Assembly (NCBI RefSeq): GCF_030063475.1
Contig: NZ_JASIRT010000008.1
Span: 140,915 to 204,914, forward strand
DNA from: Roseomonas sp. E05
GTDB lineage: Bacteria; Pseudomonadota; Alphaproteobacteria; Acetobacterales; Acetobacteraceae
Length of the DNA: 64,000 nt
Direction of reading: 5' to 3'
The position numbers and the translations under genes are program-made. A model generated the notes under the pieces. It saw only the letters and a program-made list of their open reading frames with translations, was not told the DNA's origin and ran no database searches. Every line of letters begins with the position of its first letter. The first letter of the stretch is position 1. Shown here in pieces: positions 46,400 through 56,013 of this stretch.

Positions 46400-47416
46400 A
46401 TGACCGGACGCCGCGCCCTCCTGGCCACGCCCTTCGCCGCCAGCCTCGCCACCAGCCTCGCCATCCTGGGAGCGCCCGTGCCGCTGCGGGCGCAGGAGGC
46501 TTTCCCCGACCATCCGATCCGGCTCGTCGTGCCCTTCACCCCCGGCGGCGCGGTGGACCTGACGGGCCGCCTGCTGGCGGAGATGCTGCCGCCGATCCTC
46601 GGCCAGAACCTGGTCGTGGAGAATCGCGGCGGCGCCGGCGGCAATCTTGGTGGCGACGCCGTCGCCAAGGCGCCGAAGGACGGCTACACGCTGCTGCTGG
46701 GCACCGCGACCATCCTGGCGGCCAACAAGTTCCTGTTCCGCAAATCCATGCCCTTCGATCCGGCGACGGACCTTGCGCCCGTCACCCGCGTCGCGACCGG
46801 CACGGTGCTGCTGGTGGTGAATGCCGAGCGGCCGTGGAAAAGCTTCGGCGAGCTGATCGCGGCAGCGAAGAAGGAGCCGGGCAGGATCACCATGGGCTCC
46901 TCCGGCACCGGCTCGGTCAGCCATCTGACGCTGGCGGCACTGAAGCGCGCGGCAGGGGTGGACATCACCCATGTGCCCTATCGCGGCGGCGCGCCGGCCA
47001 TCCAGGACCTGCTGGCCGGCAATATCGACATGATGTTCGACGTCATTCCCGCGTTGATGCCGCATGTGCGGGAAGGGCGGTTCCGCCCGCTGGCCGTGGG
47101 CAGCGCACAGCGCGTGACCTATGTGCCGGAACTGCGGGAGGTGCCGGGCATGGCCGAGCTGCTGCCGGATTCGGGCATCGACGCGCAGTCCTGGTACGCC
47201 ATCATGGCCCCCGCCGGCACGCCGGAGGACCGCGTGGCGCTGCTGCACCGCGCGATCCGGCAGGTGGCGCAGTCCGACGCCTTCCGCGCGAAGATGGAGC
47301 CGCTGGGATTCGCCCCTGTCTCCGACGCCACGCCCGCCGCCTTCGGCGACTACCTGCGCGCGCAGGAGAAGGTCTGGCAGGGGCTGGTCGAGGCCTCCGG
47401 CGCGACGCTGGATTGA
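46400..47416 (+). CDS. Tripartite tricarboxylate transporter binding protein, TctC/Bug family
   Basis: 338 residues with a cleaved signal (GRRALLATPFAASLATSLAILGAPVPLRAQ). The mature protein begins FPDHPIRLVVPFTPGGAVDLTGRLLAEML and continues VVENRGGAGGNLGGDAVAKAPKDGYTLLLGT, the Bug signature, then VPYRGGAPAIQDLLAGNIDMMFD. Bug proteins bind carboxylates or small amino compounds. No TctA/TctB membrane genes are nearby, a common situation for Bug receptors. It diverges from the RpiR cluster and probably feeds it. Confidence 0.93.
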   Translation: MTGRRALLATPFAASLATSLAILGAPVPLRAQEAFPDHPIRLVVPFTPGGAVDLTGRLLAEMLPPILGQNLVVENRGGAGGNLGGDAVAKAPKDGYTLLLGTATILAANKFLFRKSMPFDPATDLAPVTRVATGTVLLVVNAERPWKSFGELIAAAKKEPGRITMGSSGTGSVSHLTLAALKRAAGVDITHVPYRGGAPAIQDLLAGNIDMMFDVIPALMPHVREGRFRPLAVGSAQRVTYVPELREVPGMAELLPDSGIDAQSWYAIMAPAGTPEDRVALLHRAIRQVAQSDAFRAKMEPLGFAPVSDATPAAFGDYLRAQEKVWQGLVEASGATLD

Positions 47417-47442
47417 GGGTCCGCGCCGGAGGGCGGGGCGGC

Positions 47443-48417
47443 TCAGGTCAGCAGCAGGGAGGAGCCGGTGGTGCGGCGCGCCTCCAGCGCCCGATGGGCC
47501 TGAGCGGCGTCGCGCAGCGGGAACCCGGCGCCGATCTCGACGCGCAGCCCCGTCTGCAACAGCGCCAGGAAGGCTTTCGCTGCCATCCGGTAGGCGGCGG
47601 GATCGGCCGCATAGGCGAAGACACTGGGCCGCGCCAGCGCCAGCGAGCGGCGCGGGCCCAGCTCGGCGACGCGCAACGCGGGGACCGGCCCGCCGGCCTG
47701 CCCGACGCTGGCCACAGTGCCGAAGGGCCGCACGCAATCCAGCGTGCGCAACAGGGTGTCGCCGCCGATGCCGTCGATGGCGTAGTCCACGCCGGTGCCG
47801 CCGGTGATCTCCCGCGCCCCCGCCACGAAGTCGGTCCGGTCGTAGAGGATGGCATGGTCCACGCCATGCCGCCGCGCGAGTTCGGCCTTCGCCTCGCTGC
47901 CGACCGTGCCGATCACGGTGGCGCCGAGGCGCTTCGCCCATTGCGCCAGGATCAGCCCCAGCCCGCCGGCCGCGGCATGGATCAGGACGGTCTCGCCCGG
48001 TTGCAGGGCATGGACGCGATGCAGCAGCATGTGCGCCGTCACGCCCCGCAGCATCGCCCCGGCCGCGCTGCGCGTGGCGACGGCCTCCGGCAGCCGGATC
48101 AGCCGGGCGGCCGGGATCAGCCGGGCCTCGGCATAGCCGCCGACCGGCAGCCCCGCATAGGCGGCCCGGTCGCCCACCGCGAGGCCCTCGACGCCGGCGC
48201 CGAGTTCCTCCACCACGCCCGCCCCCTCCACGCCGATCACCGCCGGCAGGCCGGGCACCAGATAGAGGCCGGTGCGATGATAGACGTCCACGTAGTTCAG
48301 CCCGGCCGCCTCCTGCCGCAGCCGCACCTCGCCCGCCGCCGGGCGCGGCAGGTCCTGTTGCGCGGGAACCAGCACTTCCGGCCCGCCCGTCGCCCGTATC
48401 TGCACCACCAGGGTCAT
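47443..48417 (-). CDS. Zinc-independent quinone oxidoreductase (MDR superfamily)
   Basis: 324 residues. The order LNYVDVYHRTGLYLVP, AVIGVEGAGVVEELGAGV, GDRAAYAGLPVGGYAE and the NADPH loop VLIHAAAGGLGLILAQWAKRLGATVIGTVGS matches Qor-type NADPH:quinone reductases; zinc-ligand cysteines are absent. It should reduce quinones or enones. The ATG at 48417 is chosen because a longer reading enters the region of the divergent LysR gene. Confidence 0.92.
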   Translation of the reverse strand: MTLVVQIRATGGPEVLVPAQQDLPRPAAGEVRLRQEAAGLNYVDVYHRTGLYLVPGLPAVIGVEGAGVVEELGAGVEGLAVGDRAAYAGLPVGGYAEARLIPAARLIRLPEAVATRSAAGAMLRGVTAHMLLHRVHALQPGETVLIHAAAGGLGLILAQWAKRLGATVIGTVGSEAKAELARRHGVDHAILYDRTDFVAGAREITGGTGVDYAIDGIGGDTLLRTLDCVRPFGTVASVGQAGGPVPALRVAELGPRRSLALARPSVFAYAADPAAYRMAAKAFLALLQTGLRVEIGAGFPLRDAAQAHRALEARRTTGSSLLLT

Positions 48418-48536
48418 TCGCCTTCTCCTTCCGTGCCCCACCCTTGTGCGGGGCTGATGGGGAGACGCTATGTCATTGACCTTCGCCCAGATATTCGCCA
48501 TCTCCGCCCAGTTCCCGGGCAGGAATGCACAGAACC

Positions 48537-49421
48537 ATGGACTGGGACGACCTGCGCTATCTCGTGGCCCTGGCCCGCGAAGGCAGCCTCTCCGGCGCGG
48601 CGCGCGCGCTGCGGGCCGAGCATTCCACCGTCGCCCGCCGCATCGCCGCGCTGGAGGCGGCGCTGGGCCTCCGGCTCTTCGACCGCCTGCCGCGCGGCTA
48701 TGCGCTGACCGCCGAGGGCGAGCAGGTTGCGGCCCTGGCCGAGCGGCTGGAGGAGGACGTGCTGGCCATCGAGCGGCTGGCGCAGGGGCGGGCAGGCGAC
48801 CTTGCCGGCAGCGTGCGGATCAGCGCGCCGCCGGTCTTGGCCAGCCACTTCCTGGCCGCGCGCCTGGCGCCGCTGCGCGCGCGACATCCCGGTCTGCTGC
48901 TGGAACTGGCGGGTGCGAGCCGCGCCGTCAGCCTCACCCGGCGCGAGGCCGACCTTGCCATCCGCCTCGTCCGGCCGGAGGAGGGTGCGCTGGTCGTGCG
49001 CAGGCTGGGCGAGATGGCCTATGGCCTCTACGGCGCGGCGGACTATCTCGCCCGGCGCGCCCCGGCCGAGCGGGACTGGATGGGCTATGACGAAAGCCTG
49101 GAGCATGTCCCGCAGCAGCGCTGGCTGACCGCCCTGGCGCAGGGCCGCCCGCTGGCCCTGCGGACCAACGACCTCGCCACGCTGCACATGGCCGCGCGGG
49201 CCGGGCTCGGCCTCGCGGCCCTGCCGCGCTTCCTGGGCGACGCCGATCCCGCCCTGGTGCGGCTGCCCGCCGCCGATGCCGGCACCGCCGCACGCGAGAT
49301 CTGGCTGCTGGTCCATGCCGACCTGCGGCGTTCCGCGCGGGTGCGCGCCGTCATGGACCACCTGGAGGCCGTCATCCACGCCGGGCGCGGGCTGCTCGCG
49401 GGGGAGGGGGAGGGCGTGTGA
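48537..49421 (+). CDS. LysR-family transcriptional regulator
   Basis: 294 residues. The N-terminal winged helix reads [40 protein letters not shown], and the rest is a periplasmic-binding-like effector domain with [19 protein letters not shown]. It diverges from the quinone oxidoreductase gene 119 bp away and is the obvious candidate to control it. ATG 48537 gives the standard LysR start; ATG 48525 would add four residues. Confidence 0.9.
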   Translation: MDWDDLRYLVALAREGSLSGAARALRAEHSTVARRIAALEAALGLRLFDRLPRGYALTAEGEQVAALAERLEEDVLAIERLAQGRAGDLAGSVRISAPPVLASHFLAARLAPLRARHPGLLLELAGASRAVSLTRREADLAIRLVRPEEGALVVRRLGEMAYGLYGAADYLARRAPAERDWMGYDESLEHVPQQRWLTALAQGRPLALRTNDLATLHMAARAGLGLAALPRFLGDADPALVRLPAADAGTAAREIWLLVHADLRRSARVRAVMDHLEAVIHAGRGLLAGEGEGV

Positions 49422-49433
49422 GGCGGCGGCGCC

Positions 49434-50810
49434 TCAGCACTCCGTCACGTTCACCGCGAGCCCGCCGAGCGAGGTCTCCTTGTACTTCGACTGCATGTCG
49501 AGCCCGGTCTGCCGCATGGTGCGGATGACGTCGTCGAGCGAGACGTGGTGCGCGCCGTCGCCGCGCAGCGCCAGCCGCGCGGCGATGATCGCCTTGTTGG
49601 CGCCCACCGCGTTGCGCTCGATGCAGGGGATCTGCACCAGCCCGCCCACCGGGTCACAGGTCAGGCCGAGATTGTGCTCCATGCCGATCTCGGCGGCGTT
49701 CTCCACCTGCGCGGGCGTGCCGCCCATCGCCGCCGCCAGTCCCGCCGCCGCCATCGAGCAGGCGACGCCGACCTCGCCCTGGCAGCCGACCTCGGCGCCG
49801 GAGATGGAGGCATTGCGCTTGTAGAGCACGCCGATGGCGCCGGCGGTCAGCAGCAGGTCGAGCACGCCCTCGGGCGTCGCGCCAGGGACGAAGCGCTCGT
49901 AGTAGTGCAGCACGGCCGGCACGATGCCGGCGGCGCCGTTGGTGGGCGCGGTGACGACGCGGCCGCCCGCCGCGTTCTCCTCGTTGACCGCGATGGCGAA
50001 GAGGCTGACCCAGTCGGTGACGGTCATCGGATCGGCCTCGCGCGGGCGGGCCAGCAGGTCGCGGTGCAGGCCGGCCGCGCGGCGGCGCAGATGGGTGCGG
50101 CCGGGCAGGTGGCCCTCGCCGCGCATGCCGCGGGCGATGCAGTCCCGCATGGCCTCGGCGATGCGGCGCAGCCCGGCCTCGATGGCCTGCGTGCCGAGGC
50201 CGCGCGCCTGCTCGTTGGCGCGCATCATCCCGGCGATGGTGAGGCCGCTGCGCGCCGCCATGGCCAGCATCTCGGCGCCCGAGGCGAAGGGATAGGGCAG
50301 GGCCACCGCCACCGCCGGCCCGGCCTCCCGCGCCAGCTCATCCTCGGTGGCGACGAAGCCGCCGCCGATCGAGTAGCAGACCAGCTCATCCAGCGTGGTC
50401 CCATCCCCCGCGAGAGCGGTGAAGCGCATGCCGTTGGTGTGGCCGGGCAGCGTCTCCCGCTGGTGCAGCAACAGGTCCTGCTGCTCGTCGAACGGGACGG
50501 GGTGGCGGCCATCCAGCCGCACCATGCCCTCCGCGCGGATGACGGCGACGATGCGGGTGGCCTCATCCGGATCCAGCCTCTCCGGCCATTCGCCGGAGAG
50601 GCCGAGCAGCACGGCGATGTCCGTCGCATGGCCGCGCCCGGTCAGCGCCAGGGAGCCGAACATCTCCGCCCGGACCCGCGCCGCCCGGGGCAACAGGCTC
50701 TTCCCGGCGAGCGCGCGGACGAAGCCCGCCGCCGCCCGCATCGGCCCGACCGTGTGCGAACTGGAAGGCCCGATGCCGATGCGGAAGATGTCGAAAACGC
50801 CGAACTCCAC
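49434..50810 (-). CDS. sdaA: L-serine ammonia-lyase (iron-sulfur)
   Basis: 458 residues, single-chain type. It starts at GTG 50810 ([26 protein letters not shown]), with [27 protein letters not shown] and the cluster cysteines in [38 protein letters not shown]. The C-terminal tail ends in cysteine (NVTEC), as in other members where it caps the active site. It deaminates serine to pyruvate. Everything to its right has a different, island-like character. Confidence 0.95.
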   Translation of the reverse strand: MEFGVFDIFRIGIGPSSSHTVGPMRAAAGFVRALAGKSLLPRAARVRAEMFGSLALTGRGHATDIAVLLGLSGEWPERLDPDEATRIVAVIRAEGMVRLDGRHPVPFDEQQDLLLHQRETLPGHTNGMRFTALAGDGTTLDELVCYSIGGGFVATEDELAREAGPAVAVALPYPFASGAEMLAMAARSGLTIAGMMRANEQARGLGTQAIEAGLRRIAEAMRDCIARGMRGEGHLPGRTHLRRRAAGLHRDLLARPREADPMTVTDWVSLFAIAVNEENAAGGRVVTAPTNGAAGIVPAVLHYYERFVPGATPEGVLDLLLTAGAIGVLYKRNASISGAEVGCQGEVGVACSMAAAGLAAAMGGTPAQVENAAEIGMEHNLGLTCDPVGGLVQIPCIERNAVGANKAIIAARLALRGDGAHHVSLDDVIRTMRQTGLDMQSKYKETSLGGLAVNVTEC

Positions 50811-51251
50811 GTCCCTGTCCCCCTCGTTGTGCCGGAACCTGGCGAGGCGCGGAGCGGCTGAAAGTCCAGGCATAACTTGGCGCTGGCCTCGGTCTAACAT
50901 GTTGAAACTAGATAATTCTACCTCGAAAACTAGCAATACTTTGACCGGGCAAGCCGCAGATTTCGAGGAATTCTGCCGCCCACAACGCTGCTCTGCAACA
51001 ACCACCCCCATCACGGTGGCTGATTTTTCTTCAGCGCGGGCGGAACTGTACTTGCATGCGCCTCCTGGGCGCAATCGAATCCTGTCGCGTGCTTGCCGGA
51101 AGCTGCCGTTTGCTTTGGCTGCCGCAGGTGGCGGTGCACCGCCGCGGCACCGGATGGCAGTTCAAGCCAGACGACGCTCAACCGCGCCGCCTGGCCGCCA
51201 TCAGTTTCTTCCTGCCAGCAAGACTGGGCCATTTCCCAACACTGCGTCGCT
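50811..51251. other. Non-coding stretch; left boundary of the accessory region
   Basis: No frame here has convincing coding character. It holds the sdaA leader, then an AT-rich patch around 50893-50950 containing AACATGTT (50896-50903), unlike the flanking high-GC DNA. I see no tRNA, recognisable att site or repeat that would define an integration end. Confidence 0.5.
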
Positions 51252-51485
51252 TCAGCGGTTAACGCAGCATACGATCATCTTCCACCGGATGGCGCCCTGG
51301 TCTTGACTGTGCTGCCGGTGGTTCTGCGACGGGAGCTGGACGCCCTTATTCGACGCGATCTCGTCGCCGCAGCCTTGACACTGGTAGATGCCATTGTCCG
51401 GCGGGGTCTCGCCAGGCTTCCAAATCTTGTCGAAGTTCGCGTGGTGGTTCTGCGACAATTTACTTGCGTCTTTATACCAGGCCAT
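51252..51485 (-). CDS. Small single-CxxC protein, 'protein L'-like
   Basis: 77 residues. The start ATG at 51485 follows GGAGGG at good spacing. The sequence runs IWKPGETPPDNGIYQCQGCGDE, then KGVQLPSQNHRQHSQDQGAIRWK, with one CxxC and a conserved-looking QNH.QH motif. I recall short proteins with the pattern GIY.C..CG.E...G...PPQNH.QH annotated as protein L in proteobacteria, but the function is unknown. It is monocistronic within the accessory region. Confidence 0.75.
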   Translation of the reverse strand: MAWYKDASKLSQNHHANFDKIWKPGETPPDNGIYQCQGCGDEIASNKGVQLPSQNHRQHSQDQGAIRWKMIVCCVNR

Positions 51486-51821
51486 CAGTGGTTACCCTCC
51501 GTATGACGAAATATCCGCCAAGACCGGAGTAAAAAGTGAGTTTTGCGCGGAGAAGTTGCATACAACGCACCGTCTTTGCTGTTGGAGTGTGGCGTATGAC
51601 GGCGTCTGAGTACCGAACCGTGGCGGTGGCGTGCTTGCTGGTCTAGAAGCGGTAACTCAAGGGGGCAGCGCAACTCATGAATGCGACTGCGAAGGCTTCT
51701 GGACCGCGCCGCCGAAATGGCTGGTCCTGCATGCCGGTAGCGCGCCACGTGCCAGTTGGAGGTTGCCGACAGGCGGAACTGGGTGGCTGTTGCCCCTCAC
51801 GTCACTATGCGTGTAACTGAC
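51486..51821. other. Intergenic stretch without a clear gene
   Basis: Mixed-composition DNA upstream of the small CxxC gene. Short open frames exist on both strands, but none shows a ribosome-binding site with consistent codon use. It should contain the promoter for the 77-residue gene; no -35/-10 pair stood out. Confidence 0.4.
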
Positions 51822-52070
51822 ATGATGTCAAACCTCCTGGATCAGCTCGAGCAGGGGCAAGTACCCCTAGCCGATGAACTACATGCCTTGATCTGCCGCA
51901 CCTGCAACGAGGTGGCTGGTGGCGACGAGGCTAGACATCATCGCCTGCAGCGGGCCTTGGTTGCCACCATCGGCAAGGCGCTGCTGGGTCCTTGCGGCCT
52001 GCCGCTGGAGTACGATCCAAAGTTCATCGCGGAGTTCTCTCGAGGGCCGCAGATAGGGAGACAACGCTAA
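51822..52070 (+). CDS. Possible small protein of unknown function
   Basis: About 82 residues from ATG 51822 (or 51807), beginning MSNLLDQLEQGQVPLADEL after one extra Met and rich in Leu/Ala helices. Third-position GC looks coding through about codon 65 and then weakens. It has no clear ribosome-binding site. It ends at the stop of a convergent gene. Unrecognised; could be a chance frame. Confidence 0.35.
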   Translation: MMSNLLDQLEQGQVPLADELHALICRTCNEVAGGDEARHHRLQRALVATIGKALLGPCGLPLEYDPKFIAEFSRGPQIGRQR

Positions 52071-52549
52071 AGCGTCAGCTGGAAGGCGAGGGGAGCTTTC
52101 AGGCGGCTCTCCTGGCCAGAGTGGGTGAACTGGCCTGGAGCAGCGGACGATATCACGTCATCCACCAGCGCAACCTCGGTACCGCTGGCGTGAACAGCAA
52201 CGGGGAGACCTGCTGAGGTAACGGCTTTGACGGCAACAGCGACCCTGCGTGCCGCCAAGTTCCATGCCTCCAAGTCTCTAGCAGTGCAGAGCGTGTCTCC
52301 TGGGGCAGAGACTGGCCCGGATGGCGCTACCATCACGAAGGCACCGCCTGGACCGTCCAGGTCGAACCGGAGAACGGCGGTCCAGACCCCGCCGGGAACC
52401 GGAGGTGCTTCGGGATCAGCGGAAAGCACGCGGATACAGCCAGACAGCGCCGCGGCCTCTATGAGGGCGCCATTCAGCTCGTGTGCGAGCCGGTGGGCTT
52501 CCAGGAGGCCGAAGCCCAGCTTCGTTGCGCTGATCATGCCGTCCATCGT
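52067..52549 (-). CDS. Hypothetical protein
   Basis: 160 residues. The ATG at 52549 follows GGGGGAAGG. The sequence looks like a folded soluble alpha/beta protein (LGFGLLEAHRLAHELNGALIEAA, VWTAVLRFDLDGPGGAFVMVAP, AARRVAVAVKAVTSAGLPVAVH) with no signal peptide or membrane span. I do not recognise the family. A start 15 codons upstream is possible but has no ribosome-binding site. Confidence 0.6.
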   Translation of the reverse strand, partial: TMDGMISATKLGFGLLEAHRLAHELNGALIEAAALSGCIRVLSADPEAPPVPGGVWTAVLRFDLDGPGGAFVMVAPSGPVSAPGDTLCTARDLEAWNLAARRVAVAVKAVTSAGLPVAVHASGTEVALVDDVISSAAPGQFTHSGQESRLKAPLAFQLTL

Positions 52550-52827
52550 CCCGCCTTCCCCCTGTCCTGTGTAAGGTCGCCCAATGCTTGCCAAGTCACC
52601 TCGCGGGAATGCTTGCGAGGTTGTCGGCCCACGACGTCAGCTCCACTGGAGTCATTATTGATCGCGCCGCCTGACGCGGGAGCCCCCTTGGCCAGTCCCG
52701 GTTCCGGTCCAGTCCGCCAAAGTTGAGTGCCGCCAATCATGGAAGGCTGGCTGGGGAGCTAAGGCCAGGAGCAAGGCTGCTGGGCCAGCTGAACAGTCGG
52801 CCGACTGCAATCGGTGCGACGCCGCAC

Positions 52828-53193
52828 CTACTTGGTGCGGCTGGCTTTCCAATCGCTGACCTCGATAAGGAGCGCGCAGTCCCCGTCATCGTTCCAGACT
52901 GCGGACCCCAGGTTCCAGTAGAACCGGTGGATCTTGGTCCCGGCGGCGTTGGCAGCCTCGGTGTTCGATCCCTTGCCGGTCCAGAGTGACACGAGTTCCC
53001 CCTTCTTGACGGCCTTGCTGGGGAACCAGAAGGTGTGACGCAGCCTGTTCGAGATCATCCCATCGCCGGTGAAGGTGCTGTCCGCCAGCAGGTACCGGTT
53101 GGCGTTGCAGTCCTCGACAGCCTCGAGGAGCACATGCTCCTTGGTGGCGTCGCCACGGTTGTAGACCGACAGGACCTTGAGCTTCATGGGCAT
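52828..53193 (-). CDS. Lamin-tail-domain-like small protein
   Basis: 121 residues, ATG 53193 preceded by AAGGAG at 10-base spacing. The sequence is beta-rich (KVLSVYNRGDATKEHVLLEA, YLLADSTFTGDGMISNRLRHTFWFP, GELVSLWTGKGSNTEAANAAG, AVWNDDGDCALLIEV), reminiscent of the immunoglobulin-like lamin tail domain found in bacterial accessory proteins. That likeness is from general pattern only. Role unknown. Confidence 0.65.
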   Translation of the reverse strand: MPMKLKVLSVYNRGDATKEHVLLEAVEDCNANRYLLADSTFTGDGMISNRLRHTFWFPSKAVKKGELVSLWTGKGSNTEAANAAGTKIHRFYWNLGSAVWNDDGDCALLIEVSDWKASRTK

Positions 53194-53549
53194 CGCGGCG
53201 AATCTCCTTCTAACCTGAAGGTATGCCGAGCCGACCAGAAAGCTAGGCCCTGAGCAGGGCAGCGTCTCCTTCCACCGTCACGCCGCCACGCCGTCACGCG
53301 GTTGCCGAGGCCCGGTGCCCGCCGTGGCGGGGCATCAGCGGCGTGTCCACGTTGTGCGACCGGCATCGTGGAGCCACTCGGCCCTGCGGGCAGGCCACCT
53401 GTCCGCGCCAGCCACCGGTGAAGCGTGCCGCCAGGGCGGTTGGCAGGCCGGTATCGGCGTGGCGCGGTGGTGCCAAGTTGGCCTTGGCTGTGGGTGAAGC
53501 CTCCCACCGGTGCCCGGCTTGCTGCGGCAGCCCAGTGGGCAGGCTCGCT
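53194..53549. other. Non-coding stretch next to a decayed gene
   Basis: Open frames here are Arg/Pro/Gly-rich with no consistent start site. The right part adjoins the 3' end of a pseudogene, so this may be eroded remains of its missing C-terminal half, but no residual similarity to the intact copy at 62930-63484 is visible by eye. Confidence 0.4.
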
Positions 53550-53915
53550 CTATCCTGGTCGCATCCGTGCGGAATCGCTTCCCCGTGGTGCATCGATCAT
53601 CCCGGATTTGGAACTCGTGGGGTCGAAGCGAAAATGGGGCGCCTTGTCGAACGAGAGCACGGTCTGGTGGCGTTCGTAGCGATCCTACGTAACCGTCGCT
53701 GGCTTGCCATCCTGGTGCTCCTGCAGAAGCACCATGACAGTGACCTTCGTTCCGTCCTGTTCGGTGATACTGGCTACCATGCCGAACCGCGCCCCGACCC
53801 CATCCACCAATGCAACGACTTCGCCAGCCTCCGCGTCGCCGAAGGGTTTGCTGACCACGGCCGGGACGAGGCGGGACGCTGTGACGGGGTGAACGGTAGT
53901 CGGATGTGACGTCAT
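53550..53915 (-). pseudogene. Decayed, truncated paralogue of the 62930-63484 gene
   Basis: Reading from ATG 53915, residues SRLVPAVVSKPF, GEVVALVDGVGARFGMV and VTVMVLLQEHQDGKPATV align with the intact 184-residue paralogue. At the next Trp position of the paralogue (ATVAWEYYEPNQTVLSF) this copy has a TAG at 53685-53687, and the same frame then resumes the match (YERHQTVLSFDKAPHFRFDP). Similarity ends near 53619 and a second stop follows at 53550. The copy has thus lost about its C-terminal half. About 90 bp upstream of both copies also match, including a GCGGCGCCGC palindrome 18 bp before each ATG. Confidence 0.8.
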
Positions 53916-54156
53916 GATGACTTCTGTGGCGACGCGGCGCCGCCCCCGCATAGCTGCGGTGAGCAAGTCGAGGTCGGGACGGCTGCCGATGGGATGGTGA
54001 GGTGGACGCTCCTCGCCAACAGGGGTTTTGGCCCAAGTGGCCGCCGGATCGGAGTCCTACGCTGATCCGGCGATGAGGGCGCCACGAACCCGCTCTCGTG
54101 CAGCGGCGCGGCAAAGGGTAACAAGGGACCCCCTTGGCAGCCAACATGCGGGACAC
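53916..54156. other. Divergent intergenic region with duplicated promoter block
   Basis: Contains the palindrome GCGGCGCCGC (53934-53943) and following GCTGCGGTGAGC-like sequence shared with 63503-63560 upstream of the intact paralogue. The remainder is the leader of the next gene on the plus strand; no other element recognised. Confidence 0.5.
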
Positions 54157-54525
54157 ATGCCCCCTTCGCCTGCTTCCGATAACCCGGACGAACTCCTCAA
54201 CGCGGCAGAGCGTGACTTGATCCGCTGCGAACTCACCGTCCGCTTCGGCCGCCCGCCCGCCGTTGTCGACGGGATTCACCTGAGGGTCTGGCGCACCGGG
54301 CCGCTTGCCGGGCAGCCGAAGGTCCCGGTTGCCGTGCAGAGCATGGTGGATCGAGGCCTGATGGTGGTGCGTGGCGGTTCGCCGCACCTGGCCCGTGCCC
54401 ACTTCACGGAGGCGGGTCTCGACGCGCTTCTCTGGTTGGCGGCGCAGCGTCGCGGCCTGGATCCGGTGCAGTTCGCGCACGTGCGGCAGGAGCTGGGAGT
54501 GGGGGCGTCAGAGACGAGCAGGTAG
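54157..54525 (+). CDS. Hypothetical protein with winged-helix-like features
   Basis: 122 residues from ATG 54157. The sequence is compact and helical (DELLNAAERDLIRCELTVRFG, VAVQSMVDRGLMVVRGGSP, ARAHFTEAGLDALLWLAAQRRGL), with a segment resembling the recognition helix and wing of small winged-helix proteins. A longer in-frame reading from 54028 has no ribosome-binding site. Function unknown. Confidence 0.6.
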   Translation: MPPSPASDNPDELLNAAERDLIRCELTVRFGRPPAVVDGIHLRVWRTGPLAGQPKVPVAVQSMVDRGLMVVRGGSPHLARAHFTEAGLDALLWLAAQRRGLDPVQFAHVRQELGVGASETSR

Positions 54526-54645
54526 GCGCCGTGCCATCTTGGCCGCGGCTCCTGGCTCTCGTCCTGGAAACAGTGGTTAAACATGCTGCTCAGTGGTCCG
54601 ACGCGGAACCGGCGATCCGCCAAGCCGCAATCCAGAGCCCCCGGG

Positions 54646-56013
54646 TCAGGCGGGTGGGCCGCCTGCCTGACCCGCATTGAGCTCCAGGCAGGGGGAAGGT
54701 TGCAGTTCCATACGCTGCGCGGTGAAGGTAATCGGCTCCGAGGGAGACCGGACGGCGTAATTGAGGGTGAGCGTGCCGAGGCGCCCAGGGCGATCGCTTT
54801 GGCTCTGCAGCCATCCGGCAAATTGCTCGGCATGGACGTAGTCGGTGAAGACCAGCGGGATCGTTGCCAAACTTTGGTCGGAGACGGTGAGGTTGCCCAG
54901 TGGGCCAACCACATCCTGCGACACCTGCCCGGTGAGCGAAATCTGGTACAGCGCTGGCCTCAGCAGCGGTCCTGCGAGTACGTCCACGCACCGTGTCCAG
55001 GCGCCGGTGCGGCGCTCGATGTGGTGCGCGCCCTCGGGAAGGTCACGTTGTCCGCCGACGATCCGGCGCAGCGTGAACTCCAGCTTGACCATCGCGACCA
55101 GCGGCACCCGCGGATAGGTCCTGATCGAGCCGGGCCGGGCTCCCGGGGGAACATTGATGGTGGTGCCCCGCGTGGGGAGTGGTGCGTCGATCACCCAGTA
55201 GCGAGCTGGCTGGGATGACGATGCCGTCCCCGTTTGGGCTGGGCCAAACGCACACTTGCCGGTCCGGGCCGGTGGCGGCGGAACCTCGCTCACCGTGCTC
55301 AGGTCGACGAAGACGTTCCCGTCGATCTGGTAGTTGGCCGATCCAGTCCGGTCGACCGTCATGCATGCGGGTTCGACGAAGGGATTGACGCCCCTGGTCT
55401 CCCGGATGGTGGTGGTGGTGACCAGCTGGCGACTTTGAGTCGCGCCTGCCTCCAGGCCAACCGGCAGGCCGGTGGCCTCAGCGCCCGCAGTGAGGCTCTG
55501 CGTCGTTTGCGAGCCGCTGGTACGCTGAACCTGAACACCATCCGTCAGCGTGATTTCGGCCTCGGTGTTGCGGTAGTCGCCGAACGTGAAGTTGAGAGGC
55601 CGGATGGAAGCACGGTAGCCCTCGATGCGATCTCCTGGACCCATCGTCCCGAAAGGACGCGAGACATTCAAGGCCACGCGTCGAGATGCCCGGTCGACCG
55701 GCGACTGGCCTTCGCGGGGCGTGTCGTCGGCGACTGTCGCGCCGAAGATGCGTCGCTCCAGGGCGCTTGCCCTTTCCGCTGACTGACCGGCAACGGCTTG
55801 GATGTACGCCTGCTGTGCTTCCCCGGCGAGCACGGTAATTGGCAGCGGCCTCGCCACAGGCGGGGCGGCCATGCCGACGGAGAGCGTCATCTCCAGCTCG
55901 TTATCGCCAGCGCGCACGTCCTCGGAGGATGCCCACCGGCGCAGGTCGGTCTTGTCGGCGCAGGCCGCGAGCAGGAAAACGAGAGGCAGCCCACGCCAGA
56001 GGCACGCGTTCAC
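54646..56013 (-). CDS. Putative lipoprotein of unknown function
   Basis: 455 residues from GTG 56013, whose bases overlap the stop of the upstream gene (GTGA). The signal peptide ends in the lipobox LLAAC at about residue 20, followed by Ala-Asp, so outer- or inner-membrane sorting is open. The mature part is long, Thr/Val/Gln-rich and beta-like, with no domain I recognise; a Thr-rich stretch TQSRQLVTTTTIRETRG lies in the middle. Confidence 0.7.
   Translation of the reverse strand: MNACLWRGLPLVFLLAACADKTDLRRWASSEDVRAGDNELEMTLSVGMAAPPVARPLPITVLAGEAQQAYIQAVAGQSAERASALERRIFGATVADDTPREGQSPVDRASRRVALNVSRPFGTMGPGDRIEGYRASIRPLNFTFGDYRNTEAEITLTDGVQVQRTSGSQTTQSLTAGAEATGLPVGLEAGATQSRQLVTTTTIRETRGVNPFVEPACMTVDRTGSANYQIDGNVFVDLSTVSEVPPPPARTGKCAFGPAQTGTASSSQPARYWVIDAPLPTRGTTINVPPGARPGSIRTYPRVPLVAMVKLEFTLRRIVGGQRDLPEGAHHIERRTGAWTRCVDVLAGPLLRPALYQISLTGQVSQDVVGPLGNLTVSDQSLATIPLVFTDYVHAEQFAGWLQSQSDRPGRLGTLTLNYAVRSPSEPITFTAQRMELQPSPCLELNAGQAGGPPA

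Noticed and set aside
50893..50950. AT-rich patch at the left edge of the island considered as an att site.
   Set aside because: No matching direct repeat was found near the right side of the window and no integrase gene is present.
53335..54480. A 381-codon minus-strand frame overlapping the pseudogene and the small plus-strand gene.
   Set aside because: Its product has no coherent character, it overlaps the recognisable paralogue fragment in another frame, and no ribosome-binding site precedes it.
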